Source: Tamarix chinensis
Lineage: Eukaryota; Streptophyta; Magnoliopsida; Caryophyllales; Tamaricaceae
Reading direction: 5' to 3'
Length of the DNA stretch: 64,000 bases
Assembly (NCBI GenBank): GCA_030549775.1
Contig: CM060173.1
Span: forward strand, 7,786,501 to 7,850,500
Numbering within the stretch: position 1 is the stretch's first letter; each line of letters begins with the position of its first letter. The notes beneath the pieces were generated by a model, which had not been told where the DNA came from, searched no databases, and worked only from the letters and a program-made list of their open reading frames with translations. The translations under genes and the position numbers were made by a program. Positions 11,908 through 22,689 of the stretch are shown in pieces.

Positions 11908-11960
11908 CATCATCGTCATTATTATCATTATAACCATTATTATTATTATTATTATTCTTA
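11520..11960. repeat. ATT / CTA / ATC trinucleotide microsatellites in LTR B
   Basis: Runs of ATT, a pure CTA run at about 11,666-11,716, further CTA near 11,836-11,860, then a CAT/ATC run at about 11,868-11,912. The block corresponds to the longer one in LTR C and the TAG run in LTR D, so it was part of the family's LTR before these insertions. Confidence 0.93.
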
Positions 11961-12228
11961 TTATTAGTATTATTAATAATATTGATATTAGTAATATTGA
12001 AATCGTTACTTTAATACTATGAATATTACTAAGACTTACTTTGATTAGTGGTGATTTGTTTAACTATCTTGAGAATAATAATAACCCTACCTTTTAATTA
12101 TATACTACTATTATTAATATTAGCCTTAATATTAGGCCATGATAGGGGTAAGATAGGAGATTATAGTAATTCTGGTAGAGGGAGATTGACCCATAGTATT
12201 TCCCTCTTATAGGTGAATCGGGTCAAAA

Positions 12229-12290
12229 CCCTCAGGAGGCGTAGGAACGTGCTTCAAGCATGGCGACGTTTTAGGTAAGGACGTAGCTAA
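12229..12290 (+). promoter_or_regulatory. Conserved LTR block with splice-donor-like TTTTAG/GTAAGG
   Basis: The sequence around CCCTCAGGAGGCGTAGGAACG to TTTTAGGTAAGG is conserved with LTR C (18,416-18,465). A related form occurs in LTR D on the minus strand (44,871-44,930). The GT at 12,275 fits a 5' splice site. A role in splicing a long transcript leader is an inference from conservation only. Confidence 0.4.
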
Positions 12291-13264
12291 GGCCAACTAT
12301 GTCTTACATGTTTTACTTACCTTGGATGCCTTGAACGATTTATATGTTGTGTTTTGTATGTCATTATCATATCTGTTTTTATGTGTAGCGCAACTTGGAA
12401 CCGAGGTATGTTCTCGTGCTCTTGTCTGGTATGTGTTAATATGGATATGCTGCAATTATGATATGATGTGATGTGGCCCTTAGGACATGCATGCTAGGTT
12501 ATTAGATGAGGTGTTGTCAGATGGAAGCATGAAAGAGAAAAATGAGAAAGTAGGATAACCAAGGGGAAGTAAGTTGGCTAATATAGGCAAGGATGATCTA
12601 AGAAATTTGTGATACATGAATGGCCAAGTGAAAGGGGAATTAAATAAAATGAATGAGTGGTAGAAACTAAGGTTACATGGGAGGAACTAGGTTTTGCATG
12701 GAAATCTTAGGGTTTGGCATGATAGAGATCAAGGGATTTGCATGGGGAGGTTAAGGTCTACATGGGGGAGAACCTTATGTATGGAAAGTTACCTAGGGAT
12801 CGACTAGGTTTTGGGGAGCAAACCCCTAATTTGAGAGCGTAGAAAAAGAAAAAGAAAATAATAAAAATAAACGAGGAGGAGCAAGGTATAAGGGGAGAGT
12901 TGAGACTGAAGATCTTGACACGTGGGGTGTTAAAATAGTGTGGGTTGTGGGAGGTAGAGAAGGAAGGGCCACATAGGCCTGGATTATGGTTTTTGGTGAA
13001 AACCCTAGGGTAAAGTGGTGAGTAGACCATAGGGTATAAGGTGGTGGGCCCTGACCCACATGCTTAGATGTTAGGTTTTCGGTGTGAGAAAGTGGGTTAA
13101 GGGAAGGATGTCGAGGTAAGTTAGGAGATGGAGAAGTCTCAAGATATGGTACAGGCACTCCTGGGAGGATAAGTACGGATATAGTTAACCATGCATGTCA
13201 AGGGTGAAATTATTTCGAATAATATATGTTAAGACACTAATCACTTACAGAGGAAGATGTTGAG

Positions 13265-13590
13265 CAGGACCCAGATCGGTCCACCAGCGAATAATAGTGG
13301 TTAGGGCCAGGGTGCCCTACATGACCGGTCCACCAATGAATAATAGTGTCAGGGTATGTTACCCTCTTGACCGTTCCACAGGCTATAATAGTGGGGGATT
13401 CAGTGTGCAATAAACAAATCATAATAATGATAAGACATGGGAAAGATACGAATATTTATAATGGAACACCTTGTGAGTCGAGGGCAGACCGGTCCACCGG
13501 AAAATAATAGTGGCAGGGTATGTTACTCTCGCGACCAATCCATCGGCTAAATTCATGACCATTCCACCGGCTATAATAGTGGGGTTCCCA
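13265..13590 (+). repeat. GTCCACCGGC / AATAATAGTGG box array in LTR B
   Basis: Repeated modules of about 45-60 bp: ACCGGTCCACCRGC, a short gap, AATAATAGTGG or TATAATAGTGG, then CAGGGTATGTTACCCTC. The order and spacing match LTR C 19,535-19,870 closely. Confidence 0.9.
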
Positions 13591-14254
13591 CACTCACATG
13601 GATTGATAAAGACTATGATGTGAATTGACTATTTATCGGAGATCAAAAGAATAAGTTATCCGATTCATAACCGGTATTATTTATCTATGTTATCATATTC
13701 TATCTATGTAATTAGGCCATATATGTCATATCATGTGTGATTGTGTTTGTTGGCCTTAGTGCGTCTGTTACCTTACTCAGTACATAGCGTCTGTTTCTTG
13801 GGTGTTTCTCATTCCCACGAGCAGAAGACCCGTCTGAGTTTGTGCAGGTAGGAGATGAGGTCTTCGATGTCTATGACGATTACGAAGCATCGGATGGGGC
13901 TAAAAGTTGAGCCCGGGGGATGAGAGTGATCATTCCTATATATTTTTAGTTAGACTATTTCTGGTGTACTATATTTAAGACATTTGGAATTTTAAAATTG
14001 TCCTTTTGGGTTGTAACTTTTGATTTTTCAAACTCTAATTTGTTTTACTAATGACTAGTATTTTATTAATGACTCGTATTTGATGATTAATCTTATTTAG
14101 CCTTAGCACTTAGTATCGGGATGGTAGGAATGAACCAATCTAGTACTAAATGTGGCGGTAATGCTTCCGAATTTACAGTTTTATCTTTTCATTTAAGCTA
14201 AAATCTTTTAAATTAAACAAAATTTTTCAGTAGTAAATTTGGGGTGTTACAAGT

Positions 14255-14266
14255 TAGTATCAGAGT
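14255..14266 (+). other. Primer-binding site, initiator-Met tRNA type
   Basis: TAGTATCAGAGT matches the plant initiator methionine tRNA primer-binding consensus TGGTATCAGAGC at 10 of 12 positions. It lies three bases after the LTR end at 14,251, the normal spacing. It fixes the orientation and the 3' edge of the 5' LTR. Confidence 0.9.
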
Positions 14267-14493
14267 GTTGGTCCTTGAAACCACACTTGTTTCTTTTGAA
14301 AAACAGAATTTATTTTACAAGTTTTACTTAATTTGAAGTGTTTTCATACCTTAGCAAAAACCTTTTGTTTTAATGATTTTGAGTTTGGGCCATAGTGAGG
14401 AACGTATGGGTAGATTAGGGATTTTTCCCAAGAAGGGGGGAGTAGTGTGCCATGATTATTGCGAACTGGCGGGTTTGCTTCTAACCTTACCTT

Positions 14494-15180
14494 TTGTTGA
14501 TGAATCTTCCAATGACGATGAACGACCGTATAGGACGTCTGGAGGAGGCCTTTGAGGCTTTCATGGAATCTGTTCAGTGCCCCCACCATCCAGAGGGCGC
14601 TGGTGAAGATATGCTTTTGAGGGTTACCGGGCACCACCCTCCTTCGTACTCTGACAAGGAGGACCTCATGGTCCTCAAGGGATCGATCCGAGATCTGGAT
14701 CACACCTTTGAGGCAGTGGATTGCCCTACAACTAGGCAGCCTAGCATAGCTGCCTTCTTCTTGAGAGGCATGGCAAACGCCTGGTGGGTAGAGGATTGAG
14801 CCCAAGTTGGTCCCCCGGCAAATTGGGAGGTGTTCAAGATTGCTCTTCATTCTAAATTCTACTTGGAGAGCTTGAAGAGGGACAAGCTTCGAGAATTCAT
14901 GCAACTCACCCAAGGGTCGATGACAGTGTGACAGTATTACGCTCGCTTCACCGACCTGCTATGCTTTTCCCCCGGGATCATTGCTAACAAGTCGACAGTG
15001 GTGTTTCAGTTTGAGCAGGGGCTGAACTTTGGTATCCGTAGAATGATGGGTGCAATACCATTCACCGATCTCGCTACACTCTTTGAGCATGCTTGCCTCG
15101 CTGCCACCCTTGTCTAAGAGAATACCGTCATCCTCGAGAAGAGGAAACTCGAGAGACACAGTTTGGGGAGAAGAACCCAC
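14494..15180 (+). pseudogene. gypsy gag (Retrotrans_gag domain), broken
   Basis: Starting at the ATG at 14,494, the frame reads RIGRLEEAFEAFMESVQ and then the gag core: AAFFLRGMANAWWVED, NWEVFKIALHSKFYLESLKR, LREFMQLTQGSMTV, YYARFTDLLCFSP, and VVFQFEQGLNFGIRR. In-frame stops occur after WWVED (about 14,799), after SMTV (about 14,931) and at about 15,117, but the frame between them is kept, so decay is mainly by point mutation. Gag packages the element RNA into particles. The long open frame on the opposite strand here is a shadow. Confidence 0.93.
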
Positions 15181-15312
15181 CTACGAACATAAGAGCTAAG
15201 GAGACCCCCACCAAGTGACCATAGTAGGGGCCATGGTTCCCTGGGAGGATTCTCATACAGATGTTGCGACCGTAGTTTCCCCAGCCAAGACTGTGGAGGA
15301 AGACTTATCTCA

Positions 15313-15357
15313 TGCTTGAACTATGGCCAACGGGGCCATAGAGCATTCGAGTGTCGT
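15313..15357 (+). pseudogene. gag CCHC zinc knuckle, second Cys lost
   Basis: The frame reads CLNYGQRGHRAFEC, the retroviral-type CX2CX4HX4C nucleic-acid-binding knuckle with its second cysteine replaced by Tyr. It follows the gag core and precedes the protease, the normal order. Confidence 0.85.
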
Positions 15358-15599
15358 GGACCGCCGTGTGCTCAATAGTACCAGCCTTGACAGACACCAC
15401 ATGGGGAAGCCTTTGTGCCCCAGCAACAAGCTTACCAGCAACCCCTCCAGGCCGCACCCCCATAGCACTACCAGCAAGCACCAACCCAAGCCAGTGCCAT
15501 AGCTAGAGAGGTCCAGGAAAGGCCTTAAGAACCTAGACCTTTTCCTCGGAAGGGAGGCCAGTCAGGCGGGCACCTAAATGTGATTAGCCAAGTGGAGGC

Positions 15600-15700
15600 T
15601 GATAGCCAGCTAGACGTCATCACTGGTATGTTCACTATCTACTATTTGACGGCGCATGTTTTGTCTGATTCAGGAGCCACCTTTTCCTATATTCTTCTAT
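15600..15700 (+). pseudogene. Retropepsin-like protease fragment (DSGAT)
   Basis: The frame around VITGMFTIYYLTAHVLSDSGATFSYI carries the aspartic protease active-site motif DSGAT (15,667-15,681), typical of Ty3/gypsy. The domain is cut short. Downstream there is only a 23-bp direct duplication (15,801-15,823 and 15,834-15,856) and about 150 bp before the 3' LTR, so RT, RNase H and integrase are wholly deleted. Confidence 0.85.
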
Positions 15701-15995
15701 TGATGTTGCTGAGGCTAGACCGTTACCTGTTGCTAAGATAGAATTATCTATGATGCTTCCCTCTGGTGTTAAAACGGAGTGTAGTTAGTTGTTTCTGATG
15801 TGGCCTTAGTCATAGATGGGGTAGAATTCCTAATGGCCTTAGTCATAGATGGGGTAAAGTGCACCCAAAACTATTTGCTGTAGGTCTAACCATCTCTTAG
15901 TAAGTTTTTCGTTAAGGCAGTAGTTACCCCAAGTAGCTTAAAATCCCTCTTTGTAACCCCTATTGCTAGGCGTAAACCTCGGGGATAAGGTTTTT

Positions 15996-16009
15996 CTTTA
16001 AGGAGGTAG
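15996..16009 (+). other. Putative polypurine tract
   Basis: The purine-rich run AAGGAGGTAG directly precedes the 3' LTR start at 16,010. It is short and partly mutated. Location and strand fit a plus-strand priming site. Confidence 0.55.
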
Positions 16010-16823
16010 TGATCTAATCCCCCGAATTTTTAAAAGCCTATATTTTAATAAATAAGTTTTATTTAGGATAAATTAGCCTTTAAATTTATTTTAATTATTG
16101 GATTTTGAGCATATAAAATTTGATATAAATATTTAATAAATTAAAATAAATATTTTGTTATTTTATCATACTCTTATTATTTAAATAATTTTCCAAATCA
16201 TTACTTTACTAAAATTATCTTTTTTAAAAACCTTTATATTTCAATTATATTAAATTAAATTATTAAATAAATTTATTACCCCAAAATATGGTATTTTATT
16301 ATTTTATAAATTAAATCATTTTAGTTAAACACATTTTCCTTTTCTTTCCTTTCCTTCTCTTCCTTTTTTTCTTCTTCCCTCAACCTAGGCCAGCTCGTTG
16401 GCCTAACTCCGCCTTCCTCCTATGCTACCCAGCCTTCCCCCCGCACGTCTTTTTCTTTCCCTTCTCCCGACTGGTTCGGCCTACCTTTCTTTTCTTTACT
16501 TCTTCTTTTCCCCTGGACCGCCGGTCTAGCCATTCCCAGTTCATCTTCAACCTTCGACATACCTACAACCGAAATCCATGCCGGAAAAAGCTTGCAACGA
16601 GCAAACCAATTGCACCAACCATTCCTCCCCTCTCTTCCCCAATGACTCCCTTGCAATTTCGACAGGAACATACCCCTTCTCTTGCACGCCATCTCTCTCT
16701 CTCTCCCCAACAACTCACGGTCTACACACGCAGACTTGTGCCGGCCATTCTCGCCATATAGAGAGCCATAACCCTACCCCTCTACTCTCCCACTCCTCTT
16801 TGTCGTTTTCCCCTTCTAATCGA

Positions 16824-16834
16824 CCTATAAATAG
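16824..16834 (+). promoter_or_regulatory. Putative TATA box of LTR C
   Basis: CCTATAAATAGCCC, in the same context as the TATA box of LTR B, followed by the conserved AAGGCTGCC leader. Confidence 0.65.
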
Positions 16835-17349
16835 CCCTGAAGGCTGCCATGATCAGGTTTTGATTTTGGCAGCCTAGAAAACGAAAACGTGCGCCACCCC
16901 CTGTTTAGCCGGCTATTACTCCGCCGTCGGCCACCTTTGCTGCCCACTTCGGCCACCAAAACACTCCCTGCACTGCCCTCTACACAACCCAGCCACCACC
17001 CTTTCTTGCCTTGCCCTACACGAGCTACCTCAACCATGCAAAACTGCCTTCCTGAATAGCCCAATTCGACCCCGCGCCGCCCTTCGTGCCATTGATTTCG
17101 CGACCTGTAGCACCGCCTCTACCTCCCAAAAAAACCAGGGAATCCTGCCGTACTACCCCACACCTCCATTTTTCCCTACTTCCCACTCCCCTAGCCTCCA
17201 CATCCACCTCTCCAATTCTTCCTTCCTCCAACACCGCCGTCGTCACGCCGTCACCCGCTCCACTACCCAGCCTAGGTTGTTCCCCAACTCCTTAATTCCT
17301 AAACCTTGTATATTAAATGTGTTAATTATTTTTAATATTATTAACTATT

Positions 17350-17477
17350 ATTATGAGTCTTATTATGATTATTATTATTATTATTATGAGTACTACTATT
17401 ATTACTATTGTGACCTAGAGTTATTTTGGAGAATTTCTAGTTAATGATATTAATTAAGAATAAAGCCTTGTTGTGTT

Positions 17478-17515
<38 letters not shown>

Positions 17516-17746
17516 TATTATTATTATTATTATTATTATCACTATTATTATCCTTATTTTTATTATTATTACATTATTAGTATTTCCACTACTATTATTA
17601 TCATCGTTATTATCATTGTTAGTATTATTGTTATTCCAATTATTATTATTATTATTATTATTATTACTACTACTACTACTACTACTGCTACCATTACTAC
17701 TATTATCGCTATCGTTATTACTATTATTACTATTACTACTACTATT

Positions 17747-17787
<41 letters not shown>

Positions 17788-17989
17788 TACCGTCATCATT
17801 ATTATCACTATTATTATTATTATTACTATTATTATTAGTATTATTATTATTTTGTTATTTACTCTAACTATTATTATCATTGTTATTATCTCTATTATTA
17901 TTATTTTTAGTATCCTTATTATTATTTGTATTATTACTATTATTATTACCATTACCATTATTATTATTATTATCATGGTTATGGTTGTC

Positions 17990-18072
<83 letters not shown>

Positions 18073-18130
18073 GATTTCAATTATTATTATCATCATTATT
18101 ATCATTATAACCATTATTATTAATAGTAGT
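17350..18130. repeat. Expanded ATT / CTA / ATC microsatellites in LTR C
   Basis: Long runs of TTA/ATT, an ATC run at about 17,747-17,786, and a CTA/TAC run at about 18,020-18,071. It is about 340 bp longer than the matching block in LTR B. The open frames on both strands (poly-Ile, poly-Leu, poly-Tyr) are artefacts of the repeat. Confidence 0.95.
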
Positions 18131-19534
18131 ATTCTTATTCTTATTATTAGTATTATTAATAATATTGTTATTAGTAATATTGAAATCCTTACTTTAATAC
18201 TATGATTATTACTAAGACTTACTTTGATTAGTGGTGATTCTTTTAACTATCTTGAGAATAATAATAACCCTACCTTTTAATTATAAACTACTATTGTTAA
18301 TATTAGCCTTAGTATTAGGCAATGATAGGGGTAAGATAGGAGATTATGGTAATTCTGGTAGAGGGAGATTGACCCATAGTATTTCCCTCTTATAGGTGAA
18401 TCGGGTCAAAATCCTCAGGAGGCGTAGGAACGTGTTGCAAGCACGACAACATTTTAGGTAAGGATGTGGCTAAGGCTGCCTATGTGTTACGTGTTTTACT
18501 TACCTTAGATGCTTTGAACGATTTATATGTTGTGTTCTGTATGTTATTATCTTATCTGTTTTTATGTGTAGCACAACTTGGAACCGAGGTATGTTCTCGT
18601 GCTCTTGTCTGGTACGTGTTAATATAGATATGCTACAAGTATGATGTGATGTGATGTGGCCTTTAGGACATGCATGTTAGGTTATTAGATGAGGTGTTGT
18701 GGGATGGAAGCATGAAAAAAAAATGAGAAAGTAAGATAACCAAGGGGAAGTAAGTTGGCTAACGTAGGTAAGGATGATCTAAGCAATCTGTGATCCATGA
18801 ATGCTGACTGAAAGGGGAATTAAATAAAATGAATGAGTGGGAGAAACTAAGGTTACATGGGAAGAACTAGGGTTTGCATGGAAATCTTAGGGTTTGGCAT
18901 GGTAGAGATGAAGGGGTTTTCTTGGGGAGGTTAAGGTCCGCATGGGGGAGAACCTTACGTATGGAAAGTTACTTTGGGACGTGAGGAAGGCAATGGAAGG
19001 TTTGTTTGGGAGTCTGGAGGCTCGAGGTGAAAAATAGTACGTCGGATAATATAAAGGTACCTAGGGACCGACTAGGTTTTGGGGAGGAAACCCCTAATTT
19101 GAGAGGGTAGAAAAAGAAAAAGAAATTAATAAAAATAAATGGGGAGGAGCGAGGTATGAGGGGAGAGTTGAGTTTGAAGGTGTTGACATGTGGGGAGTAA
19201 AAATAGTGTGGGTTGTAGGAGGCAGAGAAGGAAGGGCCACATAGGCCCGGATTAGGGTTTCTAGTGAAAACCCTAGGGTAAGGTGGTGAGTAGACCTTGG
19301 GGAATAAGGTGGTGGGCCCTAACCCACACACTTAGAAGTTGGGTTTCCGTTGTGAGAATGTGAGTTAAGGGATGGATGTTGAGGCGAGTTAGTAGGTGCA
19401 GAAGTCTCAAGATATGGGACAGGCCATCCCAGGAGGATAAGTGCAGATATAGTTAACCGTGCATGTCAAGGGTGAAATTCTTTTTATTAAGATACGTTAA
19501 GACATTAATCACTTACAGAGGAAGATGTTGAGCC

Positions 19535-19870
19535 GGACCCAAACCGGTCCACCTGTGAATAATAGTGGCTAGGCCGGGGTACCCTACATGACCAGTCCAC
19601 CGACGAATAATAGTGGCAGGGTATGTTACCCTCGTGACCGTTCCACCGGCTATAATAGTAGGGGATTCCATGCTCAACAAACCAATTATAATAATGATAA
19701 GACATAGGAAAGATACAAATAATTACAGTAGAACACCTTGTAAGTCAAGGCTAGACCGGTCCATCGGCAAATAATAGTGGCAGGGTATGTTACCCTCGCG
19801 ACTGATCTGCCAGCTAAAATAGTGGCAGGGCATATGTCCTCATGACCGTTCCACCGGTTATAATAGTGGG
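19535..19870 (+). repeat. GTCCACCGGC / AATAATAGTGG box array in LTR C
   Basis: Six modules of ACCGGTCCACC, AATAATAGTGG and GGGTATGTTACCCTCG, colinear with LTR B. Short frames on the minus strand across the array are repeat artefacts. Confidence 0.9.
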
Positions 19871-20588
19871 GTTCCCACACTCATATGGATTGATAAAGAC
19901 TATGATTTGAATCTACTATTTATTAGAGATCTAAAGAATAAGTTACCTAATTCATAGCCGATATTGTTTATATGTGTTATCGCATGCTATCTACATAATT
20001 AGGTCATATATGCCATGTCATGTGTTGTTGTGTATGTTGGCCTTAGTGCATTTGTTACCTTAACTAGTACGTAATGTACTGACCACCTGTTTCATGGGTG
20101 CTGCTCACTCCCACGAGCAGAAGACGTGTTTGAGTTTGTGTAGGTTGGGGACAAGGTCTTCGTTGCTTAAGATGCTTATAAGGCATCAGGCGGGGATGAG
20201 AGTTGAGACCGGGGGATGAGAGTGACATGGCGGGAGTCTGCCATACACCTTATCTTCCCTGTTTCTTTATATTTAGTCTATTTTTGTTCTACGAAGTTTC
20301 AGACATTTGAAACTTTAAAACTTTCCTTTTGGATTGTAACTTTTGATTTTCGCACTCTGATTCTGTATGATTTGTGTTTTACTAATGACTAGTGTTTTAT
20401 TAACAACTCGTATTTGATGATTAATCTTGTTTAGCCTTAGCACTTAGTACCGGGATGGTAGGAGTGAACCGATCTAATACTAAGTGTGGTAGTAATGCCC
20501 CCGAATTTACAGTTTTATCTTTCCTTTTCTGTTAAAATCTCTTTTAAATTAAATAAAATGTTTTAGTAGTAAATTTGGGAGTATTACA

Positions 20589-22305
20589 ACAAATATGGCT
20601 TAGGATTATGATTTTATCCTTTATCAATAACTCTTGGGCATGCATCATATTTATTACTTCATGGTGGCAAATTGATCATATATATTTATGCTTGGAAGAC
20701 AAAGGAAGGCTAAACCTTATTGAGGAGCTTTGTGTTACTATACTACTTCATACCTTAAAGTACTCCTAGTAAGTAAATCAATTTGAGCAACCATATGAGT
20801 TGTGGGTATTCATAACATTTTTCTTTCTATTTCATTAAGCTTATACTACTAATGTTTTGAAGAAAATTTGAATGTTTGGCAGCAAAATTATTCATATGAT
20901 GTCTACATATAATTTGGTTTGTCTTCCACTCTAATGAAATAAAATAGATAATTATTTTTCAAAATCATCGTGCATGACTAAATTTTTAGTTGTGTGCTTT
21001 GTTGTTCAGTATCTAGTAAGCTAAAATCATTCTTTATGTTCTTATGAGGTATTGCGAGCTTTGATAATTTCTTGAAATTCTTTGTTTCGCAATGCATTGT
21101 GCTTCCAACAATGCATTTTAATGGATTTTCTCTACATCAATCACTTGTGGTTTTTATGTTGATCTTATGATGATATATTGAAGAAATAATTTAAGTATCT
21201 ATTTTCTATTTTCTTTGTGGATCATATATTTTAGGTCCTCTAATCTCAATTGATCATCCATTTCTCAGATGGAATCATGGCACTTTACCTCAAGATTTAT
21301 TGTATTTTATTTTAGGATTGTAAGTCATTGCATGCTAAATGATATGAATTTTGTCTTTGTGGGGTCTTTTAGAAAGAGCCTCTATGCTAATCTAAGTTGG
21401 ATAAATGTTTCATATATCTACAAGTAATTAAATATTTCATATATTTGTGTCTTCAGAACCCAATTAGTGGCTGGATCTTTCTAGGTATGAATGATAATGG
21501 ATGACTTGTTGTTAGGTGTTCTCTCCCATTCATCCATCACTAGTTCTATTCTTAATTTCAACTTTTTGCCGCTTCTATCACAACACTCCTAAAAAATTAT
21601 TTTCGGATTTCAAGGCAAGTACATGATTAAATTTCTCTGTTATGGATATTGGTGAATCATTGTTGTTGATTGTTGTTCTATTTATTGGGACAGAGGTGTA
21701 AGCTCTCTTACCAAAAGAATAAACTGTTGTTGAGAAGCCCTCTCTCTCTTGCTAGTAGATGTCTTGCTTGATCTTGAGTTGCTATTTTTCTTGATATAAC
21801 TCTCGCTATAATGATGTGTTTATTTTCTTTGATTCCTCTACTACTTCTACTAGTAATATTTTGTACTAGCAGATTATATAGAAAGTAGATGGAATTGAAT
21901 CAGTCAAGCATGAGGCATAACAATGTGTATAGTCTCTTATTGAATGAGGATGGAGTAAGTCATGAAAAGCTTCATTATATAATGTAATGGTAACTTGTAA
22001 TTCTTTCTTTATTTTTCAACTTCAGATTGTTGATCAAACTACACAGATGCCAAACGAACATATTAAAAATACATGGATATGTCTGTCCATCAAAGAGCCA
22101 CATATAGATGTAAATGAGTGTAAGAATATAACTTGATTTTTTTACTTAAAAAGATGGGGTTGAGTTGAGAATTTATGTAGGTGAGTCGAGTTGACTTTGT
22201 TTATTTATAGTCCTAACTAAAATTTGATAGGAGAACTAGTATTTGTAGAATTATTCAACAAAAGTTGTTTTCCCCTGGTTAGAGAACACAAAATGATATC
22301 AAAGG

Positions 22306-22351
<46 letters not shown>

Positions 22352-22660
22352 GTATGAATGCATTAAAGTTATGTGTTAAAATGATTTTTTGTTAAAAAAA
22401 TAATAATATAAAAAAATATTCTCCTAACTTCTCACATTCTAACATTCTTAAACAAAAACATGTTTCTGGTTAAAGAAAAAAAATCTAGGACTTGTTAAAG
22501 ATGTACCTAAACTAACTGTATATTTAGAGGAGTGATAAACATTAGTTGTTGGTTATTTCTCTCAAGTGTTTTACCTCATTTAAAAAATAAATTTACTAAA
22601 CTATATGAATGCATTAAAATTATGTGTTAGAGTATCTTTTTTTCTCCAAAATATAGTAGA
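20589..22660. other. AT-rich stretch, no gene recognised
   Basis: Between the LTR end and the first transposase homology of CACTA-1 no domain, terminus or long frame is recognisable. It could be the decayed 5' part of CACTA-1 or its target. It contains a TA/GTAT microsatellite at about 22,308-22,355 and a direct repeat of about 38 bp at 22,352-22,390 and 22,602-22,640 (ATGAATGCATTAAA-like). Confidence 0.5.
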
Positions 22661-22689
22661 TGTACAAAGTTCAGCAGATTATTTACTAT

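Larger units (their letters stand above)
10333..14251 (+). repeat. 5' LTR (LTR B), first 119 bp missing
   Basis: It begins at AATATTTAATAAATTAAAAT, which in LTR C occurs 119 bp inside the LTR, so the true 5' end is deleted. In order it carries an AT-rich start, a C/T-rich promoter-proximal part (10,540-11,450), a TATA box, trinucleotide microsatellites (11,520-11,960), a conserved splice-donor-like block (12,271), the GTCCACCGGC box array (13,265-13,590) and the terminal block ending GTGTTACA. Compared with LTR C it lacks an 80-90 bp segment at about 12,790 and has a shorter microsatellite. Confidence 0.92.
10333..20588 (+). mobile_element. Ty3/gypsy non-autonomous element with giant LTRs
   Basis: Two long direct repeats, 10,333-14,251 and 16,010-20,588, flank 1,758 bp of internal DNA. 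The 5' LTR ends GGGGTGTTACA and is followed three bases later by a primer-binding site. The internal part has gag, a CCHC knuckle and the protease motif DSGAT, but no RT, RNase H or integrase. The 3' LTR begins TGATCTAATCCCCC (a decayed TGTAACACCCC) after a short purine run and ends GAGTATTACA. The LTRs are over twice as long as the interior. The first 119 bp of the 5' LTR are missing. Many visible differences between the two LTRs point to an old insertion. Confidence 0.92.
16010..20588 (+). repeat. 3' LTR (LTR C), 4,579 bp, the most complete copy
   Basis: It begins TGATCTAATCCCCCGAATTT and ends GGGAGTATTACA, a decayed TGTAACACCCC/GGGGTGTTACA pair. It has every block seen in LTR B plus the first 119 bp, a longer microsatellite (17,350-18,130) and an extra 80-90 bp at about 18,978-19,062. 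No clear host DNA boundary duplication can be tested because the 5' end of LTR B is lost. Confidence 0.92.

Noticed and set aside
13237..13422. Minus-strand frames over the box array, also 19,505-19,880
   Set aside because: Repeat-derived; the same peptide words recur with each box and stops vary between LTR copies.
14344..14913. 189-codon minus-strand open frame
   Set aside because: It is antisense to gag. The plus strand shows the conserved gag core, and the minus frame has no domain.
17569..18205. Long Ile-, Leu-, Thr- and Tyr-rich frames on both strands
   Set aside because: They are readings of trinucleotide microsatellites inside LTR C.
20589..22660. Left terminus of CACTA-1
   Set aside because: I looked for CACTA followed by the subterminal motif of the right end and found none, so I do not place a left end.
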